This document shows, piece by piece, positions 1 through 7,700 of a stretch of 7,966 bases of DNA. This DNA is from Ruminococcaceae bacterium UBA5391. Lineage in GTDB: Bacteria; Bacillota; Clostridia; Oscillospirales; Acutalibacteraceae. The position numbers and the translations under genes are program-made. The notes under the pieces are model-generated. The model was not told the DNA's origin, did no database searches, and saw only the letters and a list, made by a program, of their open reading frames with translations. How positions within the stretch are numbered: position 1 is the stretch's first letter; the number at the start of each line of letters is the position of its first letter. The stretch covers positions 1-7,966 of the forward strand of contig DHOL01000052.1 in the NCBI GenBank assembly GCA_002410755.1, given 5' to 3'.

Positions 1-1284
1 GCCCCAGTAACGCTGACGGGAAAATACCCAGTCTCTGAGCTTATAATTAACTTTTGGGTGCCCGAATCCTTTTTTGCTTAAGAAATTTATGATCTTTTTC
101 TTTGCTTCATCAACGGTAAGGCCGTCCAAAATACCGGAATTGACCATTACACCCGACGCGCAGTCCGTATATGCTGCTTTGTGTACATCTCCGCCTTTTA
201 CGACCTCAATAATTGGCAGTCCAAACTTTTTTGCGAAATCCCAGTCACGTGTATCATGGGCCGGAACGGCCATGATAGCGCCTGTGCCGTAAGACATCAG
301 GACATAGTCAGAAATAAAGATTGGAAGTTTTCTCCCATTAACCGGATTTATGGCGAAAACGCCATCAAGGCGGACACCAGTTTTATCCTTTACAAGCTCT
401 GTCCGTTCAAAATCCGATTTTTTTGCAGCTTCTTCCTGATAGGCGTGAACCTCGGGCAGATTTTTAATCTGTCCGGCCCATTTTTCCAGGTAAGGATGCT
501 CGGGTGAAAGGACCATATAAGTTGCGCCATAAAGCGTATCCGGACGTGTTGTATAAACGGTAAGCTTATCCCCTGCTGTCGTTTGAAAATCGACTTCAGC
601 ACCTGTTGAGCGCCCAATCCAGTTAATTTGCTGTGCCTTGACACGCTTTGGATAATCTACCAAGTCTAAGTCATCAATCAGACGCTGCGCATAGGCGGTT
701 ATTTTCAGCATCCACTGGCTTTTCACTTTCCGGATGACAGGACTTCCGCAGCGCTCACAGACGCCGTCTACAACTTCTTCATTAGCAAGAACGCATTTGC
801 AGGAAGTGCACCAGTTAACAGCCATCTCTTTTTTATAGGCAAGCCCATGCTTGAAAAATTGAAGGAAAATCCACTGAGTCCATTTGTAATATTCCGGATC
901 GGTTGTGTTGATTTCGCGCGTCCAGTCAAACGAAAGGCCCAGAGACTGAAGTTGCTGCTTAAAACGGGCAATATTTTGTTTTGTAACTATGGAAGGATGA
1001 ATATGATTTTTAATCGCATAGTTTTCACTCGGCAGTCCAAAAGCATCCCAGCCAATCGGGTACAGAACATTGTAGCCCTGCATTCTGCGCTTACGTGCAA
1101 TAATGTCCATTGCCGTATAGGAACGGGGATGGCCAACATGAAGCCCCTGCCCTGAAGGATATGGAAATTCAATCAGTGTATAGTATTTTGGCTTGTCAGA
1201 ATGGTTAGAAGCGTGAAAAACTCCTGCCCTTTCCCACTCATCCTGCCATTTTTTTTCGATTGCTTTTGGATCATACTTTGTCAT
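1..1284 (-). CDS. leuS: Leucyl-tRNA synthetase, N-terminal 428 residues (3' end off window)
   Basis: This class Ia aminoacyl-tRNA synthetase charges tRNA-Leu with leucine in the cytoplasm. Reading back from ATG at 1284, the frame is open for 428 codons to the left edge, so a bit over half of a normal LeuRS (about 800-870 aa) is present. Visible motifs are FPYPSG (40-45), the HIGH-type motif HVGH (49-52), GWDAFGLP (78-85), a zinc-ribbon-like CxxC pair (C159/C162 and C176/C179) around VLANEE, and the CP1 editing domain with TTRPDT (245-250) and [12 protein letters not shown] (333-344, including the conserved editing Asp at 344). The window ends at FSRQRYWG, where the catalytic domain resumes; KMSKS and the anticodon-binding domain lie off window. 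The start has a GGGAG ribosome site (1294-1298) 9 nt upstream. The gene follows rsfS by 58 nt. The ATG fits the usual LeuRS N-terminus ([11 protein letters not shown]). Identification is secure; only the end is missing. Confidence 0.97.
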   Translation of the reverse strand, partial: MTKYDPKAIEKKWQDEWERAGVFHASNHSDKPKYYTLIEFPYPSGQGLHVGHPRSYTAMDIIARKRRMQGYNVLYPIGWDAFGLPSENYAIKNHIHPSIVTKQNIARFKQQLQSLGLSFDWTREINTTDPEYYKWTQWIFLQFFKHGLAYKKEMAVNWCTSCKCVLANEEVVDGVCERCGSPVIRKVKSQWMLKITAYAQRLIDDLDLVDYPKRVKAQQINWIGRSTGAEVDFQTTAGDKLTVYTTRPDTLYGATYMVLSPEHPYLEKWAGQIKNLPEVHAYQEEAAKKSDFERTELVKDKTGVRLDGVFAINPVNGRKLPIFISDYVLMSYGTGAIMAVPAHDTRDWDFAKKFGLPIIEVVKGGDVHKAAYTDCASGVMVNSGILDGLTVDEAKKKIINFLSKKGFGHPKVNYKLRDWVFSRQRYWG

Positions 1285-1315
1285 ATCGTTTCGCTCCCGT
1301 TTTGTTTGAATTCCG

Positions 1316-1336
1316 CCGCAAGCGCAAAGGCTGCGG
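1316..1336 (-). other. Weak possible hairpin in rsfS-leuS gap
   Basis: On the minus strand, CCGCAG (1336-1331) can pair with TTGCGG (1321-1316) using one G-U pair, leaving a 9-nt loop. This lies in the largest gap of the window (58 nt between the rsfS stop and the leuS start). No run of T follows it, so it is not a classical intrinsic terminator. It could be an RNA-processing or stability element, or chance. The rest of the gap holds only the leuS ribosome binding site. Confidence 0.2.
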
Positions 1337-1342
1337 GAAAAC

Positions 1343-1696
1343 TTACTTTAGAAATTTGGAAATTTCTATGTTCTCTCCGTCTCCCCACAGTCGATCCAAG
1401 TCATAAAAAGCACGTGCATCCGGCGTAAAAACATGGATAACAACACTGCCATAGTCGAGGAGGATCCAACTGTTAGAACGGTATCCTTCTTTATGAACTG
1501 GCTGAACGCCAAGCCCCTCAAGTCTAAATTCGACTTCATCAGCAAGCGCTTTCACATGGGTGTTGCTGGTTCCGGTCGCAATAACAAAATAGTCTGCAAG
1601 GACAGAAATATCACCAATGTGCAGCAACCTAAGGTCAGCCGCCTTCTTTTCATCCAGAGCTTTTACAGCATTTTCTGCAAGTTCCAGCGATGTCAT
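1343..1696 (-). CDS. rsfS: Ribosomal silencing factor RsfS (YbeB/iojap family)
   Basis: RsfS binds ribosomal protein uL14 (L14) on the free 50S subunit and blocks joining of the 30S subunit, which lowers translation when nutrients run short. The 117-aa protein has the usual family length and a single domain. Recognisable stretches are [12 protein letters not shown] (33-44), GYRSNSW (71-77), [12 protein letters not shown] (79-90), the R95/FY97-98 pair and LW (103-104), in the family order. The ATG at 1696 is preceded by an AAAGGAAGAG ribosome site (1714-1705), 8 nt away and partly overlapping the end of yqeK's surroundings; the yqeK stop lies 20 nt upstream. The position between yqeK and leuS is typical of Firmicutes, although a lytR-type (LCP) gene often sits between yqeK and rsfS in relatives and is absent here. 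The function is inferred from the family, and the identification is firm. Confidence 0.96.
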   Translation of the reverse strand: MTSLELAENAVKALDEKKAADLRLLHIGDISVLADYFVIATGTSNTHVKALADEVEFRLEGLGVQPVHKEGYRSNSWILLDYGSVVIHVFTPDARAFYDLDRLWGDGENIEISKFLK

Positions 1697-1716
1697 TCAC
1701 AACACTCTTCCTTTCT

Positions 1717-2295
1717 TCAGGATTTATCCCCGGCAAATGCCAGAGCTTCCTGATTAAAAGCAGCAATCGTATCCGGGTGGATTGCCTTCCTGTTCTGTGC
1801 AAGATCTGCAATTGTATAAGACAACCCCTCCATGACGGCTTCATTCAAGCCAATTTTTGCCGCCTTACGGAGATTTTCTACTCCCGGATAATTACGGTCT
1901 GCAGATATAAAATCCGCAACAAAAAGGACCTTGTCCATTGTTGTCATATTCTCACGCCCTGTTGTATGGTAACGCACGGCATCAAGAATTTCCGGATCAT
2001 CAATATGAAGCTCATTTTTCAGGTATGCTGAACCAAGCATTGCGTGCCATAGCTTTTGTGCAGAACGCTCCACTGGACTAAGCTTGATGCCATATTGATT
2101 CATCATTTCAAGCTGCTTTTCCGACGGTATATCCTTCATAATATCGTGGAGGATTCCGGCAGTTTCTGCTTTCTGTTTATCCGCACCGCATTGCCCAGCC
2201 AGTTCCTTTGCCGCCCGCGCAACACAAATAGAATGATAATACCGCTTATCGCCCAGCAGCGGACGGATTACAGCCTTATAATCATCAAAACTCAT
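1717..2295 (-). CDS. yqeK: YqeK-type HD-domain bis(5'-nucleosyl)-tetraphosphatase (symmetrical)
   Basis: Members of the YqeK family are HD-superfamily metal-dependent hydrolases that cut Ap4A symmetrically into two ADP, removing a stress-related dinucleotide. The 192-aa protein shows the full HD metal-ligand set: H21 in RYYHS, H50-D51 in AGILHDIMKD, H84 in LWHAM, H110 in RYHTTG, and D128 in FVADFIS, followed by the family stretch YPGVE. The length is normal for the family. The ATG at 2295 has a near-ideal GAGGTGA ribosome site (2311-2305), 9 nt upstream, which contains the nadD stop codon; translation of the two genes is therefore probably coupled. Gene order nadD-yqeK-rsfS is widely conserved in Firmicutes. 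Older annotations call this a predicted HD phosphohydrolase or a NadD-associated protein. The substrate is family knowledge, not something the sequence itself shows. Confidence 0.95.
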   Translation of the reverse strand: MSFDDYKAVIRPLLGDKRYYHSICVARAAKELAGQCGADKQKAETAGILHDIMKDIPSEKQLEMMNQYGIKLSPVERSAQKLWHAMLGSAYLKNELHIDDPEILDAVRYHTTGRENMTTMDKVLFVADFISADRNYPGVENLRKAAKIGLNEAVMEGLSYTIADLAQNRKAIHPDTIAAFNQEALAFAGDKS

Positions 2296-2304
2296 TGTAG
2301 TATT

Positions 2305-2907
2305 TCACCTCAGGTAAAGTTTGTTTGTCCGGATATAAGCTTCTACAGCAACAGGTACAAGGCCGGAAATATCTTTTTCTTCCCGCACTGCTTTCCGAAC
2401 CATCGTTGAAGATATTGGAAGATATGGAACTGGTTTTACAATGGTCTTTGCTCCCTGCTTCCGGAGCTGCCCTGCATACTGAAGAAGGTGTGTAATACCA
2501 TCCTTGTTTCTCGGAGCCGCACAGATCGTTGCAAGGGAAAAAATAGTCTGTGAATCATGCCAATCCGCAAGGGTTGTAAACATATCTTCGCCAGTAATAA
2601 GGAAGAGTTCGGATTCCGGATACAGTGTTTTGAGCTGCTTCAATGTTACTGAAGTGTAACTTGCCCCGCCGCGTCTGATTTCCATATCATCTATCTCAAA
2701 CAGGTTACTGCCTGCTACGGCAAGGCGGCACATAGCAAGCCGATCAGCTGCAGGTGCCAGATCATGCACCTGCTTATGCGGCGGTGTTCCGGTTGGAATA
2801 ATAAGGGCACGGTTTACCTGGAGAATTTCTGCAAAACTTTTCACGAGATGTAGATGTCCATTGTGAATTGGATTGAAAGTTCCCCCGAAAACCGCGATTT
2901 TTTCCAC
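2305..2907 (-). CDS. nadD: Nicotinate-nucleotide adenylyltransferase NadD, GTG start
   Basis: NadD transfers AMP from ATP to nicotinate mononucleotide, giving deamido-NAD and pyrophosphate, a step shared by de novo and salvage NAD synthesis. The nucleotidyltransferase motifs are clear: GGTFNPIHNGHL, with the HxxH pair at H15/H18, then IPTGTPPHK, TGEDMF, and the C-terminal ISSTMVR (about 165-171). Length is 200 aa from the start chosen here, which is normal. No ATG is available. GTG at 2907 is preferred over GTG at 2916 because AGGTGA (2918-2913) sits 5 nt before it and the protein then begins MEKIAVFGGTFNP, like most NadD proteins; using 2916 would add three residues (MTP) and place that ribosome site across the start codon. 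The gene follows yhbY by 36 nt, and its stop is embedded in the yqeK ribosome site. Identification is firm; the start is likely but not proven. Confidence 0.96.
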   Translation of the reverse strand: MEKIAVFGGTFNPIHNGHLHLVKSFAEILQVNRALIIPTGTPPHKQVHDLAPAADRLAMCRLAVAGSNLFEIDDMEIRRGGASYTSVTLKQLKTLYPESELFLITGEDMFTTLADWHDSQTIFSLATICAAPRNKDGITHLLQYAGQLRKQGAKTIVKPVPYLPISSTMVRKAVREEKDISGLVPVAVEAYIRTNKLYLR

Positions 2908-2912
2908 TGGTG

Positions 2913-2918
2913 TCACCT
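2913..2918 (-). promoter_or_regulatory. Ribosome binding site that decides the nadD start
   Basis: AGGTGA on the minus strand lies 5 nt before GTG 2907-2905. It overlaps the alternative GTG at 2916-2914, so that upstream codon would lie inside the ribosome site itself and is an unlikely start. Confidence 0.7.
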
Positions 2919-2943
2919 GATTCCGGATAATATAATCATTTTA

Positions 2944-3249
2944 TTACTTTTTTCGCTCTTTGGGAAGTACAATTTTCGGCTTCTTTTCATTTCTGCGATA
3001 CAAAACGAATTTTGAACCAATTACCTGTACGGTTTCTGAAGATGTTTTTTCCGCAATTTGCTCCGCTGCTTCATGGGCAACCACCGGAGAAGTATCCAGT
3101 ACACGGCCTTTCATCAGTTCGCGTGCAGTCAGTGCATCATCGGCCTGCTTTAAAACTTCGGCATCAATCCCGTCTTTCCCAACAATAAGGATGGTATCAA
3201 CCGGGTTTGCAAGGGCGCGCAGATAGGCCCGCTGTTTACTGTTCAGCAT
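2944..3249 (-). CDS. yhbY: YhbY-type RNA-binding protein (CRM domain)
   Basis: YhbY (YqeI in Bacillus) is a small stand-alone CRM-domain protein that associates with pre-50S ribosomal particles and is thought to help large-subunit assembly. The 101-aa product has the family pattern: an N-terminal LNSKQRAYLRALA helix, a GxxG loop in IVGKDGID (GKDG at 24-27), ARELMKGRVL, then AEQIAEKT and VQVIGSKFVLYRR, followed by a short basic tail rich in Lys and Arg. Two tandem ATGs exist (3252 and 3249). The second is slightly favoured because it lies 7 nt from AGGAG (3261-3257), against 4 nt for the first. The start overlaps the 3' end of the upstream pyrophosphatase gene by 14-17 nt. The coding region ends in tandem TAA TAA (2946-2941). 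In many Firmicutes yhbY lies just before nadD, as here. Confidence 0.94.
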   Translation of the reverse strand: MLNSKQRAYLRALANPVDTILIVGKDGIDAEVLKQADDALTARELMKGRVLDTSPVVAHEAAEQIAEKTSSETVQVIGSKFVLYRRNEKKPKIVLPKERKK

Positions 3250-3832
3250 CATATTTCTCCTTATATTTTTTTAGTTCATCCGAAAAGCGTCGGAGTGCTT
3301 TCCCGCGATGGCTAATTTTGTCCTTTTCTTCGCTGGAAAGCTCAGCAAACGTTTTTCCCCCTACAAGGAACACCGGGTCATAGCCAAACCCGCTGTTTCC
3401 CCGCGGAGCAAATGCAATCCTGCCAAGACATTCACCTTCCGCTGTAATGCGTCTTCCATTCGGGAATACACAGCAAATTGAGCAGACAAATTTTGCACTG
3501 CGGGCATTTTCCGGTATACCTTTTAGAACATTCAGCAGTTTTGCAATACGTTCTTCATTAGAAGCGCCACAGCCGGCATATCTTGCAGAGTATACGCCCG
3601 GTGCTCCATGCAGGGCATCAACCATCAGACCGGAATCATCCGACACGGCTGGCTTTCCTGTCACACGGCAAGCAGCAGAAGCCTTTAAAAGTGCATTTTC
3701 TGCAAATGTTTTTCCAGTTTCCTCTATTTCCGGTAGGCTGACCTCTAAGACTGTGATGCCAAATGGTTTCAGAATTCGCTGAAATTCCAATACTTTATTC
3801 CTATTATGTGTCCCAACTATCAGCTCTTCCAT
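3236..3832 (-). CDS. rdgB: XTP/dITP pyrophosphatase (RdgB/HAM1 family)
   Basis: This enzyme hydrolyses non-canonical purine triphosphates (XTP, ITP, dITP) to the monophosphate and pyrophosphate, keeping deaminated bases out of DNA and RNA. Family motifs appear in order (numbered from the second ATG): VGTHNRNKVLEF near the N-terminus, EETGKTFAENALLKA (about 37-51), the active-site SDDSGL (64-69), GAPGVYSARYAG, GECLGRI, GFGYDPVF (about 148-155) and KISHRGKAL (about 172-180). About 198 aa is the normal length. Two tandem ATGs (3835 and 3832) overlap the ftsY stop. The second is favoured because AGGAG (3842-3838) is 5 nt from it and only 2 nt from the first. The 3' end overlaps yhbY. Both junctions suggest coupled translation. 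B. subtilis places its homologue elsewhere, so the ftsY neighbour is a feature of this lineage. Identification is firm. Confidence 0.96.
   Translation of the reverse strand: MEELIVGTHNRNKVLEFQRILKPFGITVLEVSLPEIEETGKTFAENALLKASAACRVTGKPAVSDDSGLMVDALHGAPGVYSARYAGCGASNEERIAKLLNVLKGIPENARSAKFVCSICCVFPNGRRITAEGECLGRIAFAPRGNSGFGYDPVFLVGGKTFAELSSEEKDKISHRGKALRRFSDELKKYKEKYDAEQ
3257..3261 (-). promoter_or_regulatory. yhbY ribosome binding site inside the rdgB 3' end
   Basis: AGGAG on the minus strand sits within the last codons of the upstream pyrophosphatase gene. It is 4 nt from the first and 7 nt from the second of two tandem ATGs, which favours the second (3249). Its place in the upstream reading frame suggests that ribosomes finishing rdgB also help initiate yhbY. 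Confidence 0.7.
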
Positions 3833-4749
3833 CATTGCTCCTGTCCGCTGAACAATGCTTCAGCAAATGCGTCTGCATCAAATGGCTGGAGGTCGTCAAT
3901 CTGCTCTCCAACACCGACAAATTTGACTGGAATCCCAAGTTCTTCCCGGATTGCAAGGATAATACCACCGCGGGATGTCCCGTCCAATTTTGTAAGCACA
4001 ATCCCGGTAACATCAGCAACAGACAGAAACTCACGCGCCTGATTGACAGCATTTTGGCCGGTTGTGGCATCTAGAACCAAGAGCACTTCGCGGTCTGCTT
4101 CGGGGGCTTCCCGTTCAATCACACGGTTGATTTTTGCGAGTTCTTCCATTAAATCCTTTTTATTATTCAGGCGGCCAGCAGTATCACAGAGAACCACGTC
4201 ATCCCCACGTGATTTTGCAGCGGCAACCGTGTCAAAAACAACAGAAGCAGGATCACTGCCCTGCGGCTGGCTGACAATGTCCGCCCCGGAACGCTTTGCC
4301 CAAATGTCGAGCTGTTCCACCGCAGCAGCACGGAAGGTATCCGCTGCGCCAAGAATGACCTTTTTGCCCTGATTGACCAGCATGGCTGCGATTTTTCCAA
4401 CAGTAGTAGTTTTCCCGACACCATTGACACCAATTACAAGGATGACAGATGGCTTTGTCTTGATATTTAGGCTGCTGTCACCTCGCAGCATCTCGGCTAT
4501 CAGTTCTTTCAGCATTTCGCTGATTTGGGCAGGTTCTTTGACGCCGCGCTCTTTTACACGCTTTCGCAGTTCGGTGCAAATATGCTCTGCCGTCGGGACA
4601 CCAACATCGCTCATAACAAGGATCTCTTCGAGCTCTTCAAAAAGGCTATCATCAATTTTCGTGAAGGATTTCAACAATGAACTGACGGAGCCGCCTATCT
4701 TAGCCCGTGTTTTTTTCAGTCCAGCCTTGATTTTCGTAAAGAATGCCAT
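3832..4749 (-). CDS. ftsY: Signal recognition particle receptor FtsY
   Basis: FtsY is the membrane-associated GTPase that receives SRP-bound ribosomes and, through a heterodimer with Ffh, passes nascent membrane proteins to the Sec translocon. The 305-aa protein consists almost only of the NG domains. A basic amphipathic N-terminus (about 1-30) probably serves as the membrane-targeting helix. The N-domain includes FEELEEILVMSDVGV. G-domain motifs are GVNGVGKT (G1, 107-114), DTFRAAA (137-143), DTAGR (G3, 189-193), TKLDG (G4, 253-257) and GVGE (G5, 279-282), followed by IDDLQPFD. The long acidic A domain of E. coli FtsY is absent, as is usual in Firmicutes. The ATG at 4749 has a strong AGGAG (4761-4757) 7 nt upstream, and the smc stop lies 18 nt upstream. 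The 3' end overlaps the downstream pyrophosphatase gene. The smc-ftsY pairing is classic for Firmicutes. Confidence 0.98.
   Translation of the reverse strand: MAFFTKIKAGLKKTRAKIGGSVSSLLKSFTKIDDSLFEELEEILVMSDVGVPTAEHICTELRKRVKERGVKEPAQISEMLKELIAEMLRGDSSLNIKTKPSVILVIGVNGVGKTTTVGKIAAMLVNQGKKVILGAADTFRAAAVEQLDIWAKRSGADIVSQPQGSDPASVVFDTVAAAKSRGDDVVLCDTAGRLNNKKDLMEELAKINRVIEREAPEADREVLLVLDATTGQNAVNQAREFLSVADVTGIVLTKLDGTSRGGIILAIREELGIPVKFVGVGEQIDDLQPFDADAFAEALFSGQEQ
3838..3842 (-). promoter_or_regulatory. rdgB ribosome binding site inside the ftsY 3' end
   Basis: AGGAG on the minus strand lies in the last codons of ftsY. It stands 2 nt from ATG 3835 and 5 nt from ATG 3832, which favours the second as the pyrophosphatase start. 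The ftsY stop TGA (3834-3832) overlaps both start codons. Confidence 0.7.
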
Positions 4750-4767
4750 TTGACCTCTCCTTTCGTC

Positions 4768-7700
4768 TTACGACTTGATTCCAAGTTCCGCTTCTACCTG
4801 AGCTATAGGCATTTCAAGGAGTTTTGAAACACCTTCATTCTGCATGGTAACACCATAAAGGATATCTGCATTCTCCATGCTGCCGCGGCGGTGTGTTATA
4901 ACAATAAACTGCGTATTGCGGTTCATTTTCCGCAGATATTCTGCAAAACGTGTGACATTAACATCATCAAGTGCAGCTTCAATTTCATCCAGGACACAAA
5001 ATGGCGGTGGGTTCACTTTCATAATTGCAAAATATAGTGCAATAGCAACCAGTGCTTTTTCTCCGCCGGAGAGAGACTCCAAGTGCGTAACAATTTTTCC
5101 AGGCGGCTGAACGGAAATTTCAATGCCGGATTTCAGCACATTATTAGGATCAGTCATGGAAAGCCTGGCGGACCCGCCGCCAAACAGGTCATGGAATGTC
5201 TCACCAAAGTTCCGGTTGATAAGCTCAAAGCGGGAAGTGAAAAGGTCTTTCATCTGGTGTGTCAAGTTATTGATTAGCTTTTCCAGTTCATTGCGAGACT
5301 GTTCCACATCGGCAACCTGCGTCTTCATAAATTCGTACCTGCTGTTGACTTTTTTGTATTCTTCCACAGCGGCAACATTAACAGAGCCAAGGCTGCGAAT
5401 TCCATTTTTGACAGAAGAAAGCTGTTTTTTCGCCTGTGCGGAATCTGTTATCCTTTCGGGTACCTGTTCTTCCGCTTCCCGGCGTGTCAGTTCATATTCT
5501 TCCCAGAGCTGAGCAATGATGCCGTCATATTCTTTTTGAAGGTTTGCTTTCCTCTCCTCCAGCAAGGCAAGGTCATGGCCGATTTTCTCTTTTTCTTCGG
5601 ATTTTTCCCGCTCGGCTGCACGCTGCTGAACCGATCGCTGCTCAAATTCCATTCGCTTTTTATTAAACAAGTCGATTTCATTTGCGTGGCTTTTTGCCGT
5701 CAGACGAAGCGCCGCTGATTCTTTGGTAAGAGTATCGATTTTTTGACTTATCTCTTTTGATGAGCTGCTTGCGGCTTCAATGTCCAGCTTCAGCTTCTCA
5801 ATTTTTTCCCGGTGGCCACGCCCGCGTTCCTCCGCCTCCTGAATAGAAGTCTCCAGGGCTTGCGAATCCTTGCGCGCAGCAAGGCGGTCCAATTCCAGCT
5901 TTTGAATTTTACTGGTAAGGGCCTCACATTTTTGGTTGAGTTCATTGCGGTTTCCGCTGATTTCCATAAGCCCGCTTTTCTGCTTTTGGATTTCCAGGGA
6001 AAACGTTTCAGTTCGCTTTTTTGCTTCTGTTTCCGCAGTGCTTTGTCCTTTTAGCCTTTTGTCTTCTGAAGCAGCCTCATTTTGAAGAGTCAAAAGAGCA
6101 TTTTTTGCAGTGAGAAGATCGGCTTCTGCCCGATGGGACTCCGCATCCAGATGAACATGCTCTTCCTGTGCAGAGACAAGTTCACCCTTCGCCCCTGAAA
6201 GCTGTGCTTCCGCTTCAGATACTTCTTCTGCTGCTGCACGGAATGCTTCCGCAGCAGAAGATGCCTTTTGGCGGATTTCTTCCGCTTCTCGCTTAATTTT
6301 TTCAATTTCCGTTGAACGTCTTAAAAGGCCAGAATTTCTTGTAAGGGAACCACCCGTAAAGGAACCGCCCGTGTTAACGACCTGACCATCCAGCGTAACA
6401 ACACGGAAGCGGTAACCGTATTTTCCTGCAATAAAAGCTGCACTGTCTAGATTATCCGCAACTGCAATTCTTCCGAGGAGAAATTCTACAATACCCCGGT
6501 ATTTTGCATCAAATGAACAAAGCTCCGAAGCAACGCCGATAAATCCGCGGCAGTTGCTGAGTCCGATTTCCTGTAAAGTTCTTCCGTGGATGGTTTCTAC
6601 CGGTAAAAATGTAGCACGGCCTGCATTGCTGCGTTTTAAAAATGCAATGGCACGCTTTGCATCCTGTTCCGTTCCAACAGCAATATTCTGCATGGCACCA
6701 CCAAGAGCTGTTTCCATGGCGACAGCATATTTTTCCGCAACTTTAAGCAGCCGGGAAACCGGCCCGTGTATCCCTTCCAGCATCCCATGCCCGGACGCTT
6801 TCATCACTGCCTTTACGCTGCCCGAAAAGCCTTCCATATTCTGTTCCAAGTCTTCAAGCAGCTTTGCACGGCGGAGTTGTTCATGCAGATCAAGCTGAAG
6901 TGCGTCACTCTGCTGCTTTGCAGCTTCACGCTTTTTAACGCGGGTATCAAAACGCATTTTATATCCCGCCGAAGCATTGGAGAGGGTTTTGATATGGCTG
7001 TCGGATTCCTCCAATTTCTGGCGGTAGGTTTCTGTTGAAACCTCCAGCTTTTCTTTCTGCTGCTGTTTTTCCGTTATATTCTGGCGCACCGTGTTGAGAT
7101 GTAGAGAGATTTCAGCAACTGCGGAATGTGCTGCCATCTCTGCAACTTTCGATTCTGTAGTTTCGGCAGTCAGTTCTGCAATTTTGCGTGAGAACTCATC
7201 AATTTTCTTTTCCGTCTCACTCATCCCACTTTTGAGTTTCTTCAAAGCGGCAGAGTGTTCCGAAAATTCCTCATCTTTCTCCTTAGCCATATGAAAACAT
7301 TTTTGAAGTTCTAGCTTTTTTGCTTCAATCTCTTTTTCCAAGTCTTTTCCGGAAAGGCTGTTTTGCTCAATCTCACTGTGAAGTCTTGTAATATTTTCTT
7401 CATTGTGACGGATATCATTCTGAAGGACAGAGATTTCTCCGTCTTTTTTTGCTGCTTCCGCTTCAAGGCTGTTGCAACTATTCCGGATTTCATCTGCTTT
7501 TGCAGCGCAGGAATTTGAGCTTTGAAATGTCTTTTCAATTTCCTTCTCAAACGTTTCGATTGCCTGTCCTGCGGCATCATACTGATTTTTTGCAATCAGT
7601 ATTTTATCCTCCTGCTCCCGCAGAACGTGGCCGGACTGGTCAAGCATTGCAAGCCAGAGGCCAATTTCAAGTTTCTTTTTCTTTTCGGCAAGTGCCAAAT

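Noticed and set aside
847..1155. Open frame on the plus strand across leuS (about 102 codons)
   Set aside because: It lies wholly inside leuS on the opposite strand, lacks a good ribosome site, and its product resembles no family I recognise, whereas the leuS frame shows clear motifs.
1316..1336. Intrinsic terminator after rsfS
   Set aside because: The stem is short, with a G-U pair and a 9-nt loop, and is not followed by a T run; leuS follows at once.
2913..2939. Eight-codon minus-strand mini-ORF (MIILSGIR) between yhbY and nadD, ending within the nadD ribosome site
   Set aside because: It could act as a leader peptide coupled to nadD, but it has no ribosome site of its own, the region is AT-rich, and so short a frame is easily expected by chance.
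2925..2945. AT-rich TATATTAT stretch before nadD as a -10 promoter element
   Set aside because: No -35-like hexamer lies at 16-18 nt; the nearest TTGTAC is about 31 nt away. The match is explained by AT-rich intergenic sequence.
4373..4753. Plus-strand open frame of 126 codons antisense to ftsY
   Set aside because: It is a shadow of the FtsY G-domain coding sequence, with low-complexity Ser/Phe-rich content typical of antisense readings.
5123..5512. Plus-strand open frame of 129 codons antisense to the SMC C-terminal head
   Set aside because: It is Ser-rich, matches no domain, and is opposite strongly conserved SMC coding sequence.
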